The notes beneath the pieces are model-generated. The model was not told where the DNA came from, did no database searches, and was given only the letters and a program-made list of their open reading frames with translations. Made by a program: the position numbers and the translations under genes. DNA of 19,382 nt from Haliscomenobacter sp. (lineage in GTDB: Bacteria > Bacteroidota > Bacteroidia > Chitinophagales > Saprospiraceae). Of this stretch, positions 7,765 to 17,030 are shown piece by piece. The stretch lies in contig JADJPL010000009.1 in assembly GCA_016713275.1 (NCBI GenBank), positions 1-19,382 on the forward strand, written 5' to 3'. Within the stretch, counting starts at the first letter, position 1. Every line of letters begins with the position of its first letter.

Positions 7765-7892
7765 TTTTCGTACGTTTAAAATTACCTCGCTTTTTATTTG
7801 CACACTTTTTAGGAATAAGCCGTGCCGGATAAGGATATTTCCGGTTCAGCCTTCTTCTGATAGATACTAGTTAAGGCTAAACATTTACAATA
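7765..7892 (-). promoter_or_regulatory. probable upstream region of the peptide gene
   Basis: This AT-rich 128-base gap separates the HTH gene from the peptide gene and is the natural site for a peptide promoter. It contains the imperfect palindrome CCGGATAAGGATATTTCCGG (7825-7844), whose outer arms CCGGA/TCCGG are complementary, a possible operator or small hairpin about 60 bases before the start codon. I could not fix Bacteroidota -33/-7 boxes with confidence. Confidence 0.35.
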
Positions 7893-8215
7893 TTAATTAT
7901 GCCCACTGCAAAAATCCTGCAGTGCCCCAACTTTTTCCAAAAAAGTTTCGCCTCCCTTGATTTTGTCCGCATCATCCTTCAGCACAAACAACTCGCGGCG
8001 AAACTCGACTTCTTGGGTGTAGTAGTACGTTTCCCGTTTGTTGCAATAGACCACCGGGGCGCCGAGTTCGCGCAAAGCAGATACCAGCTTGTACACCTGC
8101 CGCTCACTGATCCCAGCCGTTGGGCGAGCGCTCCCGGTTTGCCGGTAGCTTTGCGGCGGATAAGGCCGTCGAGGCGTTCGAGCGTTTGGAGGGTTTCAAA
8201 AAATTTGTTCGACAT
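7893..8215 (-). CDS. small helix-turn-helix protein, probable regulator of the peptide cluster (one frameshift)
   Basis: About 107 residues from ATG 8215 (MSNKFFETLQTLERLDGLIR). A winged HTH of the HTH_11 type is visible: ERLDGLIRRKATGKPGALAQ, RLG, then after a 1-base loss near 8108 ISERQVYKLVSALRELG, the recognition helix, followed by a wing PVVYCNKRETYYYTQEVEF. It ends FCSGHN at 7893. No ligand or receiver domain is present. Short HTH proteins of this shape occur beside peptide or bacteriocin genes in Bacteroidota. It is located between the HlyD gene and the peptide gene on the same strand, so it may control peptide transcription; this role is inferred from position only. Confidence 0.65.
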
Positions 8216-8264
8216 GCTGGGTCCAATTTCGGTTACTATAATGCAAACAGGCTTGGATTCTTTT

Positions 8265-9535
8265 TTAAAAACGATCCATTTTCTCCAGAATTTTCCCAGC
8301 AGCCTTTCGAGCAGCCGGCGATCCTTGGTGAATATTCGGGCCGTCCCGGTCATGTTTTGCCGAAAGGGGAAGGATCTTGCCAAGCTCGTGCGCAGGGTAT
8401 CCGGCAGGGCGGCTTCGATCTGATAAAAATGCCCCTCCCGGTTGGCATCCGGAAGCCGGGCAATGGTCTTCACTTTGCCTCCAGGCGGCCAAATTCTTCG
8501 GGAGGAAACGCGTCCAGATCGACCAGCACCTGATTGCCCGGCCGGACCCTCCCCGCGCCGCCAACCGGAATGGCGCACATGGCAACCAGGCCGAGCCCTT
8601 GGGCAGGGATTATCGTTCCAGGGGACGCCCCTCCCGGGAGATACTGGCCTTCCGAAACCCCCGTTTTCCAGGAAAGCATCCCGTCGATCGGGGCGGTGAG
8701 CACGTATTGGTGCCGCCACTGGTCAATTGCTCCCTTTACTTGCAGGGTCGCTTGCTGCAGGCTTCGGGTGCGCTCTTCCATGCCCATCTGGCGTTCGGCC
8801 ATAAGGTTGGCCTGCTGGGTGCGCAATTGGCCGGACCGGATCCGATTTTGGATCGCCTCCTCCTCCATGGATTGCGCGTAACGGCGAGCTTGCAGCCATT
8901 TCGTCTTTTGAGCTTCCAGCTCTTGGTCGCTGATGACGTGCTGAAGGTGAAGTTTCCGGCTGCGTTCGTATTCAGCTGCCGCCAAAGCCAGGCTCCTCTT
9001 GATACAACGCTTTTCTTCTTTGAAGCGCTTGCGACAGTTCTTCTGCCGCAGCCACTTCCTTTTCCAATGCGCGTATTTGCTCCGAAGTATACGCTTGGCG
9101 GGTAAACTCATAGAGGTTTTCTTTTGCCAGCAACCAGGCGGCGTATATCGATTGTATTTCTCCTAGTTGCAAGTTCGATTCTCGGGCTGAATTGCGGGGT
9201 GTCCCGAAATCAGGCGTTCCAGTTTGATTATATCAGACAGCTTTGCGGCGTTTTGTACCATACACAAGCCTTGTCCCTGCCGAACAAACTGCTGATCCTC
9301 AGAAAGAAAGGTATCTATTCTTCCGCCCCCAGGAGCGAAGATGTCTACCGGAGCCTGGCTGGTACGCACAGTTGCCGTCGCATTAAGATGGTCGGGATAG
9401 CGAATAAACCAGGTAATGGCAACCCCTGCAACCGCCATGCTGAAGAGCACTACCATAACCGCGCGCAATAACAAGCCAGGCGGCGTAGTTAAAAAGTCCT
9501 GTAGCAATTCAGAATCTGGAGGGTGATTGAGGCAT
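8265..9535 (-). CDS. HlyD-family membrane fusion protein (frameshifted)
   Basis: The periplasmic adaptor that pairs with peptide-exporting ABC transporters. The likely start is ATG 9535, 42 bases after the ABC stop, with a frameshift near 9515. The N-terminus SELLQDFLTTPPGLLLRAV leads into a single membrane helix (VVLFSMAVAGVAITWFI). A lipoyl/barrel part follows (VDIFAPGGGRIDTFLSEDQQ), then a long coiled coil rich in Gln, Glu, Arg and Lys (about 9110-8750, with AEYERSRKLHLQHVISDQEL), then the returning barrel strand YVLTAPIDGMLSWKTGVSEG and a C-terminal domain up to TARIFTKDRRLLERLLGKFW. Frames change near 9170 and 9000. The end is uncertain: the frame with EKMDRF stops at 8265. Together with the transporter it would carry the peptide across the envelope. 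Confidence 0.8.
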
Positions 9536-9576
9536 GGCCTGATGTTGATTTTGAATAATTGCTTATTTTCCTAGTT

Positions 9577-11737
9577 CTAACTGATTTTTACCAAGGTATA
9601 ATACGCTCCTTTCTTTCCGGTAAGCTCCTCGTGCGTGCCTCGTTCCGTTATTTTCCCTTCGTGCAGTACCACAATCTGATGGGCATGGCGGACGGTGCTC
9701 AACCGGTGCGCTACGATAACCACCGTGCGGCCTTGGTAAAAGGCTTCGAGCTGATTTATGATGGCTTTTTCATTGTTGGCGTCCAGGGCGTTGGTAGCTT
9801 CGTCGAAAAGTAGAAAATCGGGTTTTTTGTATATGGCGCGGGCAATCAGCAAGCGCTGGCGCTGCCTTTTGCTGTTCCCATTCCCTGGCCCCGATCATTG
9901 TAGAGAAACCAAGGGGGAGAGGAGTCGATAAAATTCTGGATATTGGCCATACGCACTGCTTGGCTGAGGCGTTCGGAATCCGGATACAGGCTACTTTCGG
10001 CTATGGCATTGCCAATGGTGTCGGAAAAAGAAACCCATCCCGCAGCACCGCCCCGCAATGCGCTCCATACGTCGGATTGGATTTGATGAAGCGGAGAACC
10101 AATCGCTATCGTTCCTTTCTCCGGTAGGTAAAAAGCCCAAAAGCAATTTGAGCAGGGTGGTTTTGCCGCTACCGCTGGCCTAACTATGGCAGTCACTTTA
10201 CCTCGGGGAATAGTGAGGTAGAGGTCGTCCAATACCCATTCGCTCAAGGGGTTGTAACGAAATGAAACACCTTGTAATGTAAGATCGCCTTGGGAGGGTA
10301 CTTGATCTGTTTTATGGTCGTCGTGTTCGTCTTCATTTTCGTGATCGTGCATTTCGCTGAGGCGTTCCATACTCAGCCGGGCATCCTGATAGGCGCGCAA
10401 AAACCGATAAGCTGCTGAAGTCCGTTGAGCTGGCCCACAATATATTGTACAGCCAGCATCATCCCGAGGGTCATTTTTCCATCCATCACCGCCGTAGCGG
10501 CAACGAAGGTTATGAATACATCTTTGACCTGATTAATGCCAAGACCCCAAGTTCCTGGTACTGGGAAATGCTACTGCCCTCATCTGCGCGCCGCAATGGG
10601 AGCTGGATGCCGAGCCAAAGATCCCGTCGTTTTTGCCTGCTTCCCTGCAATTTGATCTCCGGCATCCCATGGATGATCTCAGAAGCGCATCCTGGTTGCG
10701 GAAACTATGTCGGAAGGCAAGGTAATCGACTTCTTTTCTCTTTAGAAATAGGCTATCCATCCGGAATAAACCGGCGGAAAGGGCAAATATGCTGAAGATA
10801 GGGATGGAATACCAGGCGAGTACCGCGCTAAACATAACCAGGTTAAACGCGGATAAAATCACCGATAAGGTGGAGGACGTCAAAAGGACTCGATCCGGCG
10901 GTGATCGCCAATACGCTGAAGTAAATCCCCCGTCATCTTGCTGTCGAAAAGCCCAGCGGCAGCCGCATCAGTTTGTTCAAGAAATCACTAATCAAGCTGA
11001 TGTTGATATGGCTGCTGATGTGCAAAAGGATCCATGCCCTGAATAAACCGAATGACCATCTGCCCCAAGAAGAGCATAAAGCTGGCCCAAAAGCACCAAA
11101 TGAATGAAGCGGAGGTCGCGCAAAGCGATGCCATTATCGACTACCGACTGGGTCAGAAAGGGGGCAAAAAGGGTGAGGATAGCGCTGAGCCCCATCCCCA
11201 TTCCTAGTTGCGCCAGAAGCCGCCTTTGAGGGCGTAAATAGGCCAGAAACGCTCCAAAGCCTTTTTGTTTTTCTACCGCACTATCTTCCTCATAGAATTT
11301 GGGAGTGGGTTCCAAAACAGCATCGCTACCCACGCTGACCGTCGGAAAGCCAGGATTTCAAAAACCGGGTGGGTAAGCCGGATTTTTGCCCGGCGGGATC
11401 GGCAACCCAGACGTACTTTTACTGATCCGGAAACCACTACAAAATGGCGTTGCTGCCAATGCGCGATGACAGGCAGAGGCGCTTAGAAGACCTGGAACCT
11501 CCCGGTCGCCTCTAAACGGGATCTTGGCCGAAAGTGTCCGCAGCCCGATCTTTTCCGCTGCATTCCTATTCCCCGGAGGCTGACCCTCCCGGTCGATATG
11601 GCAATGGGCGCGCAAAACCAGGAAAGCTCCGGCCGGGTATTGGGCCACCATGCGCGAGACACGTAGGGGCCGCAATCCATCGAATCGTATTGCCGGTACA
11701 AAGGGAAAAATCTGCCATTTTTTCCAGGGCTAGCCAT
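9577..11737 (-). CDS. peptidase-containing ABC transporter (C39 bacteriocin exporter), many frameshifts
   Basis: About 720 codons, the full length of a C39 peptidase/ABC exporter that removes GG leaders while exporting peptides. It starts at ATG 11737 (MASPGKNGRFFPLYRQYD). The catalytic Cys lies in SMDCGP (codon 11674-11672); the His is in AHWQQRHFVVV (about 11460-11430) and the Asp in WVADP (about 11400). A membrane domain follows, badly broken into fragments (MGMGLSAILTLFAPFLTQSV near 11190, IGFCAP near 10400). In the nucleotide-binding domain the Walker A ASGSGKTTLLKLL is readable in one frame at about 10180-10140, and Walker B and the D-loop are intact in FLLFDEATNALDANNEKAI (about 9810), with VAHRLSTVRHA after. 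The LSGGQ signature is damaged at about 9880 by indels (only RQRQRLLIAR is readable). All catalytic parts except LSGGQ can be found, so I judge the gene functional in nature and corrupted in sequence. Confidence 0.8.
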
Positions 11738-11831
11738 GGGGAAGCGTTTTTTGATTATCGCTATGGAATAGGGATTCTTTTCAGGTACCCTAATTAGCGC
11801 TCCGGCCGAATTGGCTTGGTTCCCCCTTACG

Positions 11832-12072
11832 TTAAGAAAGAAGACTATTCCCTCCTTTTAAGTTAAGAGGAAAAATGCTTTTCGGATCAGAGCTAGATAG
11901 GTAGCTTTTCAGAAGCGAATCAAAAGCGGGTTCCTTGCCCGGGTAGCTAGGAAGCGGATGGTTGTCTTTCTGGAGGAAGACCAACTCCAGGTTATAGCGT
12001 ATTAAAGAAAACGGTAAACAAAAATATGGCTGAAAGAAAAGCCTGGATGGGCAACTGGGAAAAAAAGGTCAT
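11832..12072 (-). pseudogene. short secreted-protein ORF upstream of the ABC transporter (one frameshift)
   Basis: ATG 12072 opens a 25-residue signal-like peptide (MTFFSQLPIQAFLSAIFLFT) that stops at TAA after VFFNTL. A 1-base shift continues it as YNLELVFLQKDNHPLPSYPG, then KEPAFDSLLKSYL, ending NSLLS-TAA at 11832. Total about 80 residues, no cysteine. The family is not recognised. It may be a small secreted or immunity-type protein opening the transport operon, or the remnant of a longer gene. Direct repeats lie just upstream of its start. Confidence 0.35.
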
Positions 12073-12087
12073 ACTACTGAATTCCAA

Positions 12088-12110
12088 GGGTTAATAATGA
12101 GGGTTAATAA
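12088..12110. promoter_or_regulatory. two direct repeats GGGTTAATAA, 13-bp period
   Basis: GGGTTAATAA occurs at 12088-12097 and again at 12101-12110, separated by TGA. They lie 16-38 bases upstream of ATG 12072 of the short secreted ORF, which precedes the ABC transporter. Exact short direct repeats in such a place are typical of operator sites, though no regulator can be assigned. Confidence 0.4.
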
Positions 12111-12117
12111 CTCAGGC

Positions 12118-12151
12118 TTTTGATTTTAAAGCTAAGCTTTTTTAGTCAAAA
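12118..12151. terminator. imperfect AT-rich palindrome downstream of ATPase copy B
   Basis: The outer arms TTTTGA (12118-12123) and TCAAAA (12146-12151) enclose an inner perfect palindrome AAAGCT-A-AGCTTT (12128-12140) followed by T's. It lies between ATPase copy B (ending 12217) and the next minus-strand gene. This fits a weak terminator. Confidence 0.4.
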
Positions 12152-12216
12152 ATTTCCCCCGCATATTTTTTTTATTATAATTTGTTTTTACTGCAGAAAC
12201 GGCTGCGGTCGAGCCC

Positions 12217-13767
12217 CTACATCCCCAGCAAAATCACCTCTTTCCCATCCACCTCAAATGCTTCCCTGCGAATGCATCTCCCAGTACTGACTCTTCCGAC
12301 GTTTTTCTCGAACAGGATCAGGTAGCCTTGCTTTTGGCCGAGTTTGTCCATACGCGGGCGAGCTGCTGAAAGCCATCGGGTTCGGACCACCTGTCGTGAT
12401 GCATTTCAACTCAATGGGAAAGACCTGATCTTGCCAGAACACCGCCAGATCCGTGCGTCCGTTGCCGATCGCCATCTCCCCGCTCGATTCGGCCCGCCGC
12501 CGTTGAGAATGCGCTGCCGAGGGGCCATGAGCATGGCTGAGCCCCTCTTCCCTTATACTGAAAGCGCTCCAGCCAGGATTCGGAATGCCTGCGATAGAAC
12601 TCCACGCCAAAAGGCGTTCAGTAGTTTGTCCATATCCAGGGCGCCGGAGCTAAGTACCGGACGTTTGCGCGAGGTCCTGGTTGATCCCATCCACTGAAAC
12701 TCTGTTGAGGATGCGCGTGATGATCTCCCGGTAGTGTGGGGTTGGCAACTGAACCGGATTGCCGGGCGTGATGATGCCCAGATCCCGGCAATGCGGACCG
12801 CGCGTCGTTGTAATCGTCAAAGTCGGGCGCCTCGCCGTTGATGATACTCAGAACAATGGGCCGCACCCAGGAAGTCGTTGATCTTGTCGGTCAGGCTGTC
12901 CAGGTGGGTTTGCCGTTGTCCGATCCGCCGCTCCTTGGCGATATCCACCATCTCCGCAGTCTGGCGCGCGTATAGTCGTTTTGAGTATTCCCGCTACAAC
13001 ATCGTTGGCAGGGGCGTGGGTCACAAAACAGGCTGTCCGCGTGAATAGGCGTACAACTCGCTCAAAACAGCTTCCGGGAACACCTGGCCGGTATCCTGGG
13101 TGTGCTGAAGCAGCTGCGAATACCTCCTCCCGGGAAAAAACCGGAAAAAGGAAAACGATAGCTTTGACATTAAACGGCGATCCCGCCCCGATCGACGTTG
13201 AATATCCGCCCGGGCACTGGATCGGTACTCCCGGATATCGCGCAGGCAAACCAGCGCTGCGATTGCGGAAAATAGCGCGGGCGTCTGAAAGCCGTCTCAG
13301 CTGCCTCAAGGTAGAAATGAGCACATCGTCGTACAGGGCGTCCAACTCCATCCACAGCAGCACCAGCGGTTTGGACAGGGCCTTGCACCAATCCGGCGAA
13401 AGTACTGTCGCAACAGAAGGGCTTGCCAGTCGGAAGGAGTCAGAAAGCATGTCCTCCTCCTTCGAGAAAAATAGCTGCCGTTTGATACAACGACCGGATG
13501 ACAGGCCGTTGGCATCTTCCACGGAAATGCTGGGGTACCCTGCCGATTCCAAAAGAACACACCCTGGCCACATACGTCCCTTCCTGATTCAGCCGGTGAG
13601 CCAGGAAGAACGTCGTCTCGCCCGTTTGCCTGGGCGCATGGATGACAAAGTGCTCTGCTTCGATCAGACGCAGGCATCGTCGTAAAAAGTCCTGAACGGA
13701 TCGACCATGTAGTGGTTTTCCGGGGGTACACAGTCCAGGTATTAGTATTGAAGAAGCGTCGTTTCAT
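12217..13767 (-). pseudogene. AAA-like ATPase / PD-(D/E)XK nuclease, copy B, heavily frameshifted
   Basis: A second copy of the unit, starting at ATG 13767 (MKRRFFNTNT) and ending at TAG 12217. Recognisable pieces in changing frames are the N-terminus, LESAGYPSISVEDANGL (13560-13510), LVLLWMELDALYDDVLISTL for the Walker B region (altered from LLLDEVDAL), INGEAP, and the nuclease stretch with GRTDLAVFWQDQVFPIELK readable around 12490-12410. The Walker A segment reads only as part of QTGETTF in altered form. There are more than ten indels against copy A. It has the same 5' hairpin and the same 3' end as copy A, and different flanks on both sides. Whether the copy is dead or just poorly sequenced cannot be told here. 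Confidence 0.7.
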
Positions 13768-13769
13768 AG

Positions 13770-13806
13770 CCCTAAAATACGACATTTTTGGGGATTTGCG
13801 GAGGGG
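13770..13806 (-). repeat. conserved hairpin and 5' edge of the ATPase/nuclease unit, copy B
   Basis: The same element as at 4435-4472. CCCTAAAAT (13770-13778) pairs with ATTTTTGGGG (13784-13793) around ACGAC, followed by ATTTGCGGAGGGG to 13806. Beyond this the sequence is unlike the copy A flank. Confidence 0.65.
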
Positions 13807-13891
13807 CGCATTCGGCCTCCCTCCGGCCCACCAGTTATTTTCCCCTCCCGGGCCTGCGCAAAGGATTACTTACCGAAACCACTCCCTATCC

Positions 13892-14690
13892 CTATCCTTT
13901 TTGACGAGGTTTGCATACGTGTCCACCAGATAACAACCACATTTCCCCGAATCTCCCGGCCAAATTTTTGTTAAGGGAGGAACAGTCAAACTGGTTGAAT
14001 CCCAAGGAAAGAACACAGATGTCTTCTGCCTTTATTGAAGGATATTTGCCTGATCCGCCGCGAAAAACCGGCATACAAGATGACAACTCCTGCCCGGAGG
14101 CAGCATGGCAATGCTTCATTCCTGCGGGCAAAAACGACCGGATCTTCCGGTGCGAAGTGCGCAGCAACCCGTTCGGTTGACTTTGAGCATCGTGCTCCCG
14201 GCTGTTTTTCAGTAACGCTCCGTCATCTGTGGGCTGGGAATGAGCGACCAATACCCTCCCGGTGTAATGCTCAGGCAACTGAATGTCAAGTTTGGGCTCA
14301 TTCGAAAAATCCAAAAGAGTCCCGGTAGTTTTTCGCGTGTAAATAGCCCCTACCTCGTCTATATAGTCGGAAAAGATTCCCAACTTTGAAGTTTAAAGAC
14401 CATGTATCTGGAATAATCATAGATATGCACATCTATCAAATTAACTCCCAAAGCGCAGGATAAAACAGGGTTGATGGTCTTGTTTTCAGCAGATATGGAT
14501 ACGAAACTAATAATTCCGTATCGTCTGTATATAGCTTAAAAATGTTAGCCGAATCAAATACCATAGGCGCTGGAGCTTATCACTGTTATACCATTTACCG
14601 GTGAGGCCCTGGCTAAATACTGGGGTAAAGCGCTTAATATGATCATGGTCCAAAAAAATCGCGCGTCCTGGTTACTCAAGCAATTCGAAT
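13892..14690 (-). pseudogene. secreted protein X-2, fuller copy, start codon lost and frameshifted
   Basis: The duplicate of the gene cut by IS630 at 1104. The N-terminal part is readable but its ATG has become GAG/TAA (near 14675), and indels break the signal region. The body continues past the IS point as LYTDDTELLVSYPYLLK, then YDYSRYMVFKLQSWE, FSDYIDEVGAIYTRKTTGTL, PKLDIQLPEHYTGRVLVA and NGLLRTS. The ORF ends at 13892, with the last ~90 residues of doubtful frame. The stretch from LPEHYTGRV to NGLLRTS recalls a class of small secreted Bacteroidota proteins of unknown function; this is a faint resemblance and I assign no function. Confidence 0.55.
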
Positions 14691-14780
14691 TATGGTGTTA
14701 AGTAAACCCTTGCCGTTCATGCTGGCGTTCCCGCTCAAAACGAACTGGCCAAAAGAGCGCCCTGTTCGCTGGATAATACT

Positions 14781-15838
14781 GCCAATGCTTCAAAAGGACT
14801 TCGAGGGAAGGATGAAGAAACAATAGCTTTCCTGCTTTCGAGAACAGTAAGGTATGAGGAACTCCTGCACCAGAAGAACCTTTTTAAGATGGTTTCCTTT
14901 TGTTCCGGCAGGATCAACTTTTTTCAGGAGTATTTGATCTTCTTGCAACGCTTTTTCCAATCCGAAGGTTGTCGTCCAATGTAAAACCGACAATTTGAAT
15001 GTTGTTTGCCAGGATTTCGGCATGGTGTTGTTTCCAGCGTTTGGTTTTTTTCCGGCACGGCGAACACCAGCTTGCCCAAAATCGATTAAGATTTTTCTTT
15101 CCTTATATCGCTCAAAAATGCTTTACCTGTTCAGGAATGTCTCAAATCGATGCCTCCGCGAATCGAAATGATAGAAGTCGGTCCCGGGCCTTCGTTGAGA
15201 CAGGTCAATCAAATCCCTAACAACTTCTCCTGCGGCGGTTCCAGACCCCGAACCTGGCGGATCAAACTATCCATGTACACGGGCGAAGAGGGAAAAAAAA
15301 ATGGGGCCGTGTTGGACCTTTTTTAAGCTGGGAACATAATTGTTTAAAATCGGATAGCCGGGGCCGTGTCGGTACACGTAGCATGGCGCTAAGCGATTGA
15401 AAACCCTGGCTTTCGAAGCGCTCCAGGGAAAAAGCAATACCAGCTTCCGGGAATCCTGTAGGCCAATAGCGGTCCGCCCCATAGAGTCCAGCCGGCTGCC
15501 TTCCACTTTATTCCATCCTCCCAGAAAGGCGATGCGAACGAACTGGTCCTTGTCTTTAAAAAACAGGGAAAGTATACTTGGCCCTGTTCATACCTGGCTC
15601 CAATGAGGTTTTGGGTTACGGGGTTGCATGCATCCAACCGTAAATGGTTCCCAGGGTAAGGCTATCGAGTTTGGCCCCTGATTCGAGAAGGTAAAACATC
15701 AGCTTCTCGCTGCTCTGGTTGGCGATCTGAATGGGACAGGCGCCCGGTAGTTGCGCAATGGCCTTCAGCCAGAAGGCCGCAATGGAAGAAACAAGCAGGC
15801 CCAAAAGGCAGCGTCCGCATGCGACGAAGGGGTTTCAT
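14781..15838 (-). pseudogene. TlpA-like secreted thioredoxin (TlpA-2), frameshifted duplicate with intact active site
   Basis: The duplicate of TlpA-1, starting at ATG 15838 (MKPLRRMRTL) with a signal peptide read across one shift as LVSSIAAFWLKAIAQ and mature LPGACPIQIANQSSEK, then LDSLTLGTIYGWMHATP and ARYEQGQVYFP. Near 15070-15050 it reads SWCSPCR (Cys codons 15066-15064 and 15057-15055), the thioredoxin site that is damaged in TlpA-1, followed by HAEILANNIQIVG. It lacks the GC-rich insert of TlpA-1. The TGA stop that ends TlpA-1 at LLKH has become TGG here, so the frame runs on to about 14735. It differs from TlpA-1 mostly by 1-2 base indels. It is a potential oxidoreductase if the indels are errors. 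Confidence 0.7.
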
Positions 15839-16183
15839 GGAGCTTGGTTTTGGCGTTAAAGTTGAGAACCAACTACCTTCCTAAACGCCATGGGGTTCCG
15901 GATTATTCTGGAATTCGCTTTTTAAAGTTCCAGGCCTACAGGCGTAGAGGTTACTCCCCGGTTAGGGGATTGCATAAAAGACCAGTCTTGCCCATGAGGC
16001 GAAGCTTTCTTCACCCTACTGGACATTTAGAAAGATGCTGTCCAGCCCCTATTGTAACAGCCAAATTTATTTGGCCCCGTGTCCTGATTTTCCCCATGCT
16101 TCCATAAATAAATTTAGCGGTTACAGCGCTATAAGCCCAAAATGTCCTGCGGCATGGGCATAGTCTACCGCCGGCTTGGCCCC
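15839..16183. other. 345-base spacer, duplicate of 2523-2870, no gene
   Basis: No coding sequence is seen. It carries the second copies of the small hairpin (about 15897-15914) and of the long inverted repeat (16054-16124). The right arm of that repeat has changed from GCCAAATAAATTTGGCGG to ATAAATAAATTTAGCGG, so its base pairing is weaker than in the first copy. Confidence 0.5.
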
Positions 16184-16713
16184 CTACATCCCCAGCAAAA
16201 TCACCTCTTTCCCATCCACCTCGTGTACTTCCCTGCGGATGCGCGTCTCCCAGGGCAGCTCTTCCGGCACGTTTTTCTCGAACAGGATCAGGTAGCCTTG
16301 CTTTTGGCCGAGTTTGTCCATATAGCCCGGGCCAGCTGCTGCAAGCTATCCGGTTCCGGACCGGGCGTTATGATGCATCTTGAGCTCAATGGGAAAGACC
16401 TGATCTTGCCAGAACACCGCCAGATCCGTGCGGCCGTTGCCGATCGCCATCTCCCGCTCGATTCGGCCGCCGCCGTTGAAATGCGCTGCAGGAGGCCATG
16501 AAGCAGCAGCTGATGCCCTGCTTCCTTATACTGAAAGCGCTCCAGCCAGGATTCGGAATGCCAGCGATAGAAATGCACGAAGGCGTTCAGCAGTTTGTCC
16601 ATATCCAGGGCGCCGCCGGCACAGGTACAAGGACGTTTGCGCGAGGTCCTGGTTGATGCCATACTGAAGGGAAGAGTTGAGGATTCCAGGGTAATTATTT
16701 CCCGATAGATCGG
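16184..16713 (-). pseudogene. AAA-like ATPase / PD-(D/E)XK nuclease, copy C, 3' fragment
   Basis: Only the nuclease end is present. Homology to copy A starts at NPIYREII (about 16713) and runs through HSESWLERFQYKEAGHQLLL, the nuclease motif region (GRTD and IELK, about 16440-16390), to the TAG at 16184. The ATPase half is absent and the sequence beyond 16713 is unlike copies A and B. It belongs to the duplicated block, which ends here. Confidence 0.7.
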
Positions 16714-17030
16714 ATTTTCCAGCGACACGTAGGCTTTTCAGGGAGCAATGCCTCGCCAGGTGGTTTTGCCGCTCTGGCGAGGTCCATATCGCCAGCGATT
16801 TAAACAGACCCCAACAACCAGTGGGCTTTGGCTTCAGCTATTCTCGGCTATAATCATGCAAATATGGTTTTCAATTCCGCTGTTGCATGATAACAAAACA
16901 GACTGAAAGGCAAGGGAAGATACCCTTTTCGCGAAAAGAAGGAAAAGTAGTGGTTGTTTTACCCCTTCGCTTGCGTTTAGTGCATGGAGGATGGCAGCTA
17001 CTCCTTTAGAAGGCTGGGAGGTGTGCGAAA
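16714..17030. other. 317-base rearranged junction, no gene
   Basis: Between the truncated KduD and the ATPase fragment there is no supportable gene. It contains a perfect 9-bp hairpin at 16751-16782 and a small TTCGCGAAAAG palindromic stretch near 16938. It appears to be the meeting point of two unrelated deletions or insertions. Confidence 0.5.
16751..16782. terminator. perfect 9-bp hairpin at the junction
   Basis: CCTCGCCAG (16751-16759) and CTGGCGAGG (16774-16782) are exact reverse complements around a 14-base loop. Possible terminator, or the end of a mobile element; no clear T-tract follows on the minus strand. Confidence 0.5.

Noticed and set aside
8377..9105. Plus-strand ORF of 242 codons opposite HlyD
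   Set aside because: Antisense to the coiled coil and barrel of a clear HlyD protein; no recognisable domain.
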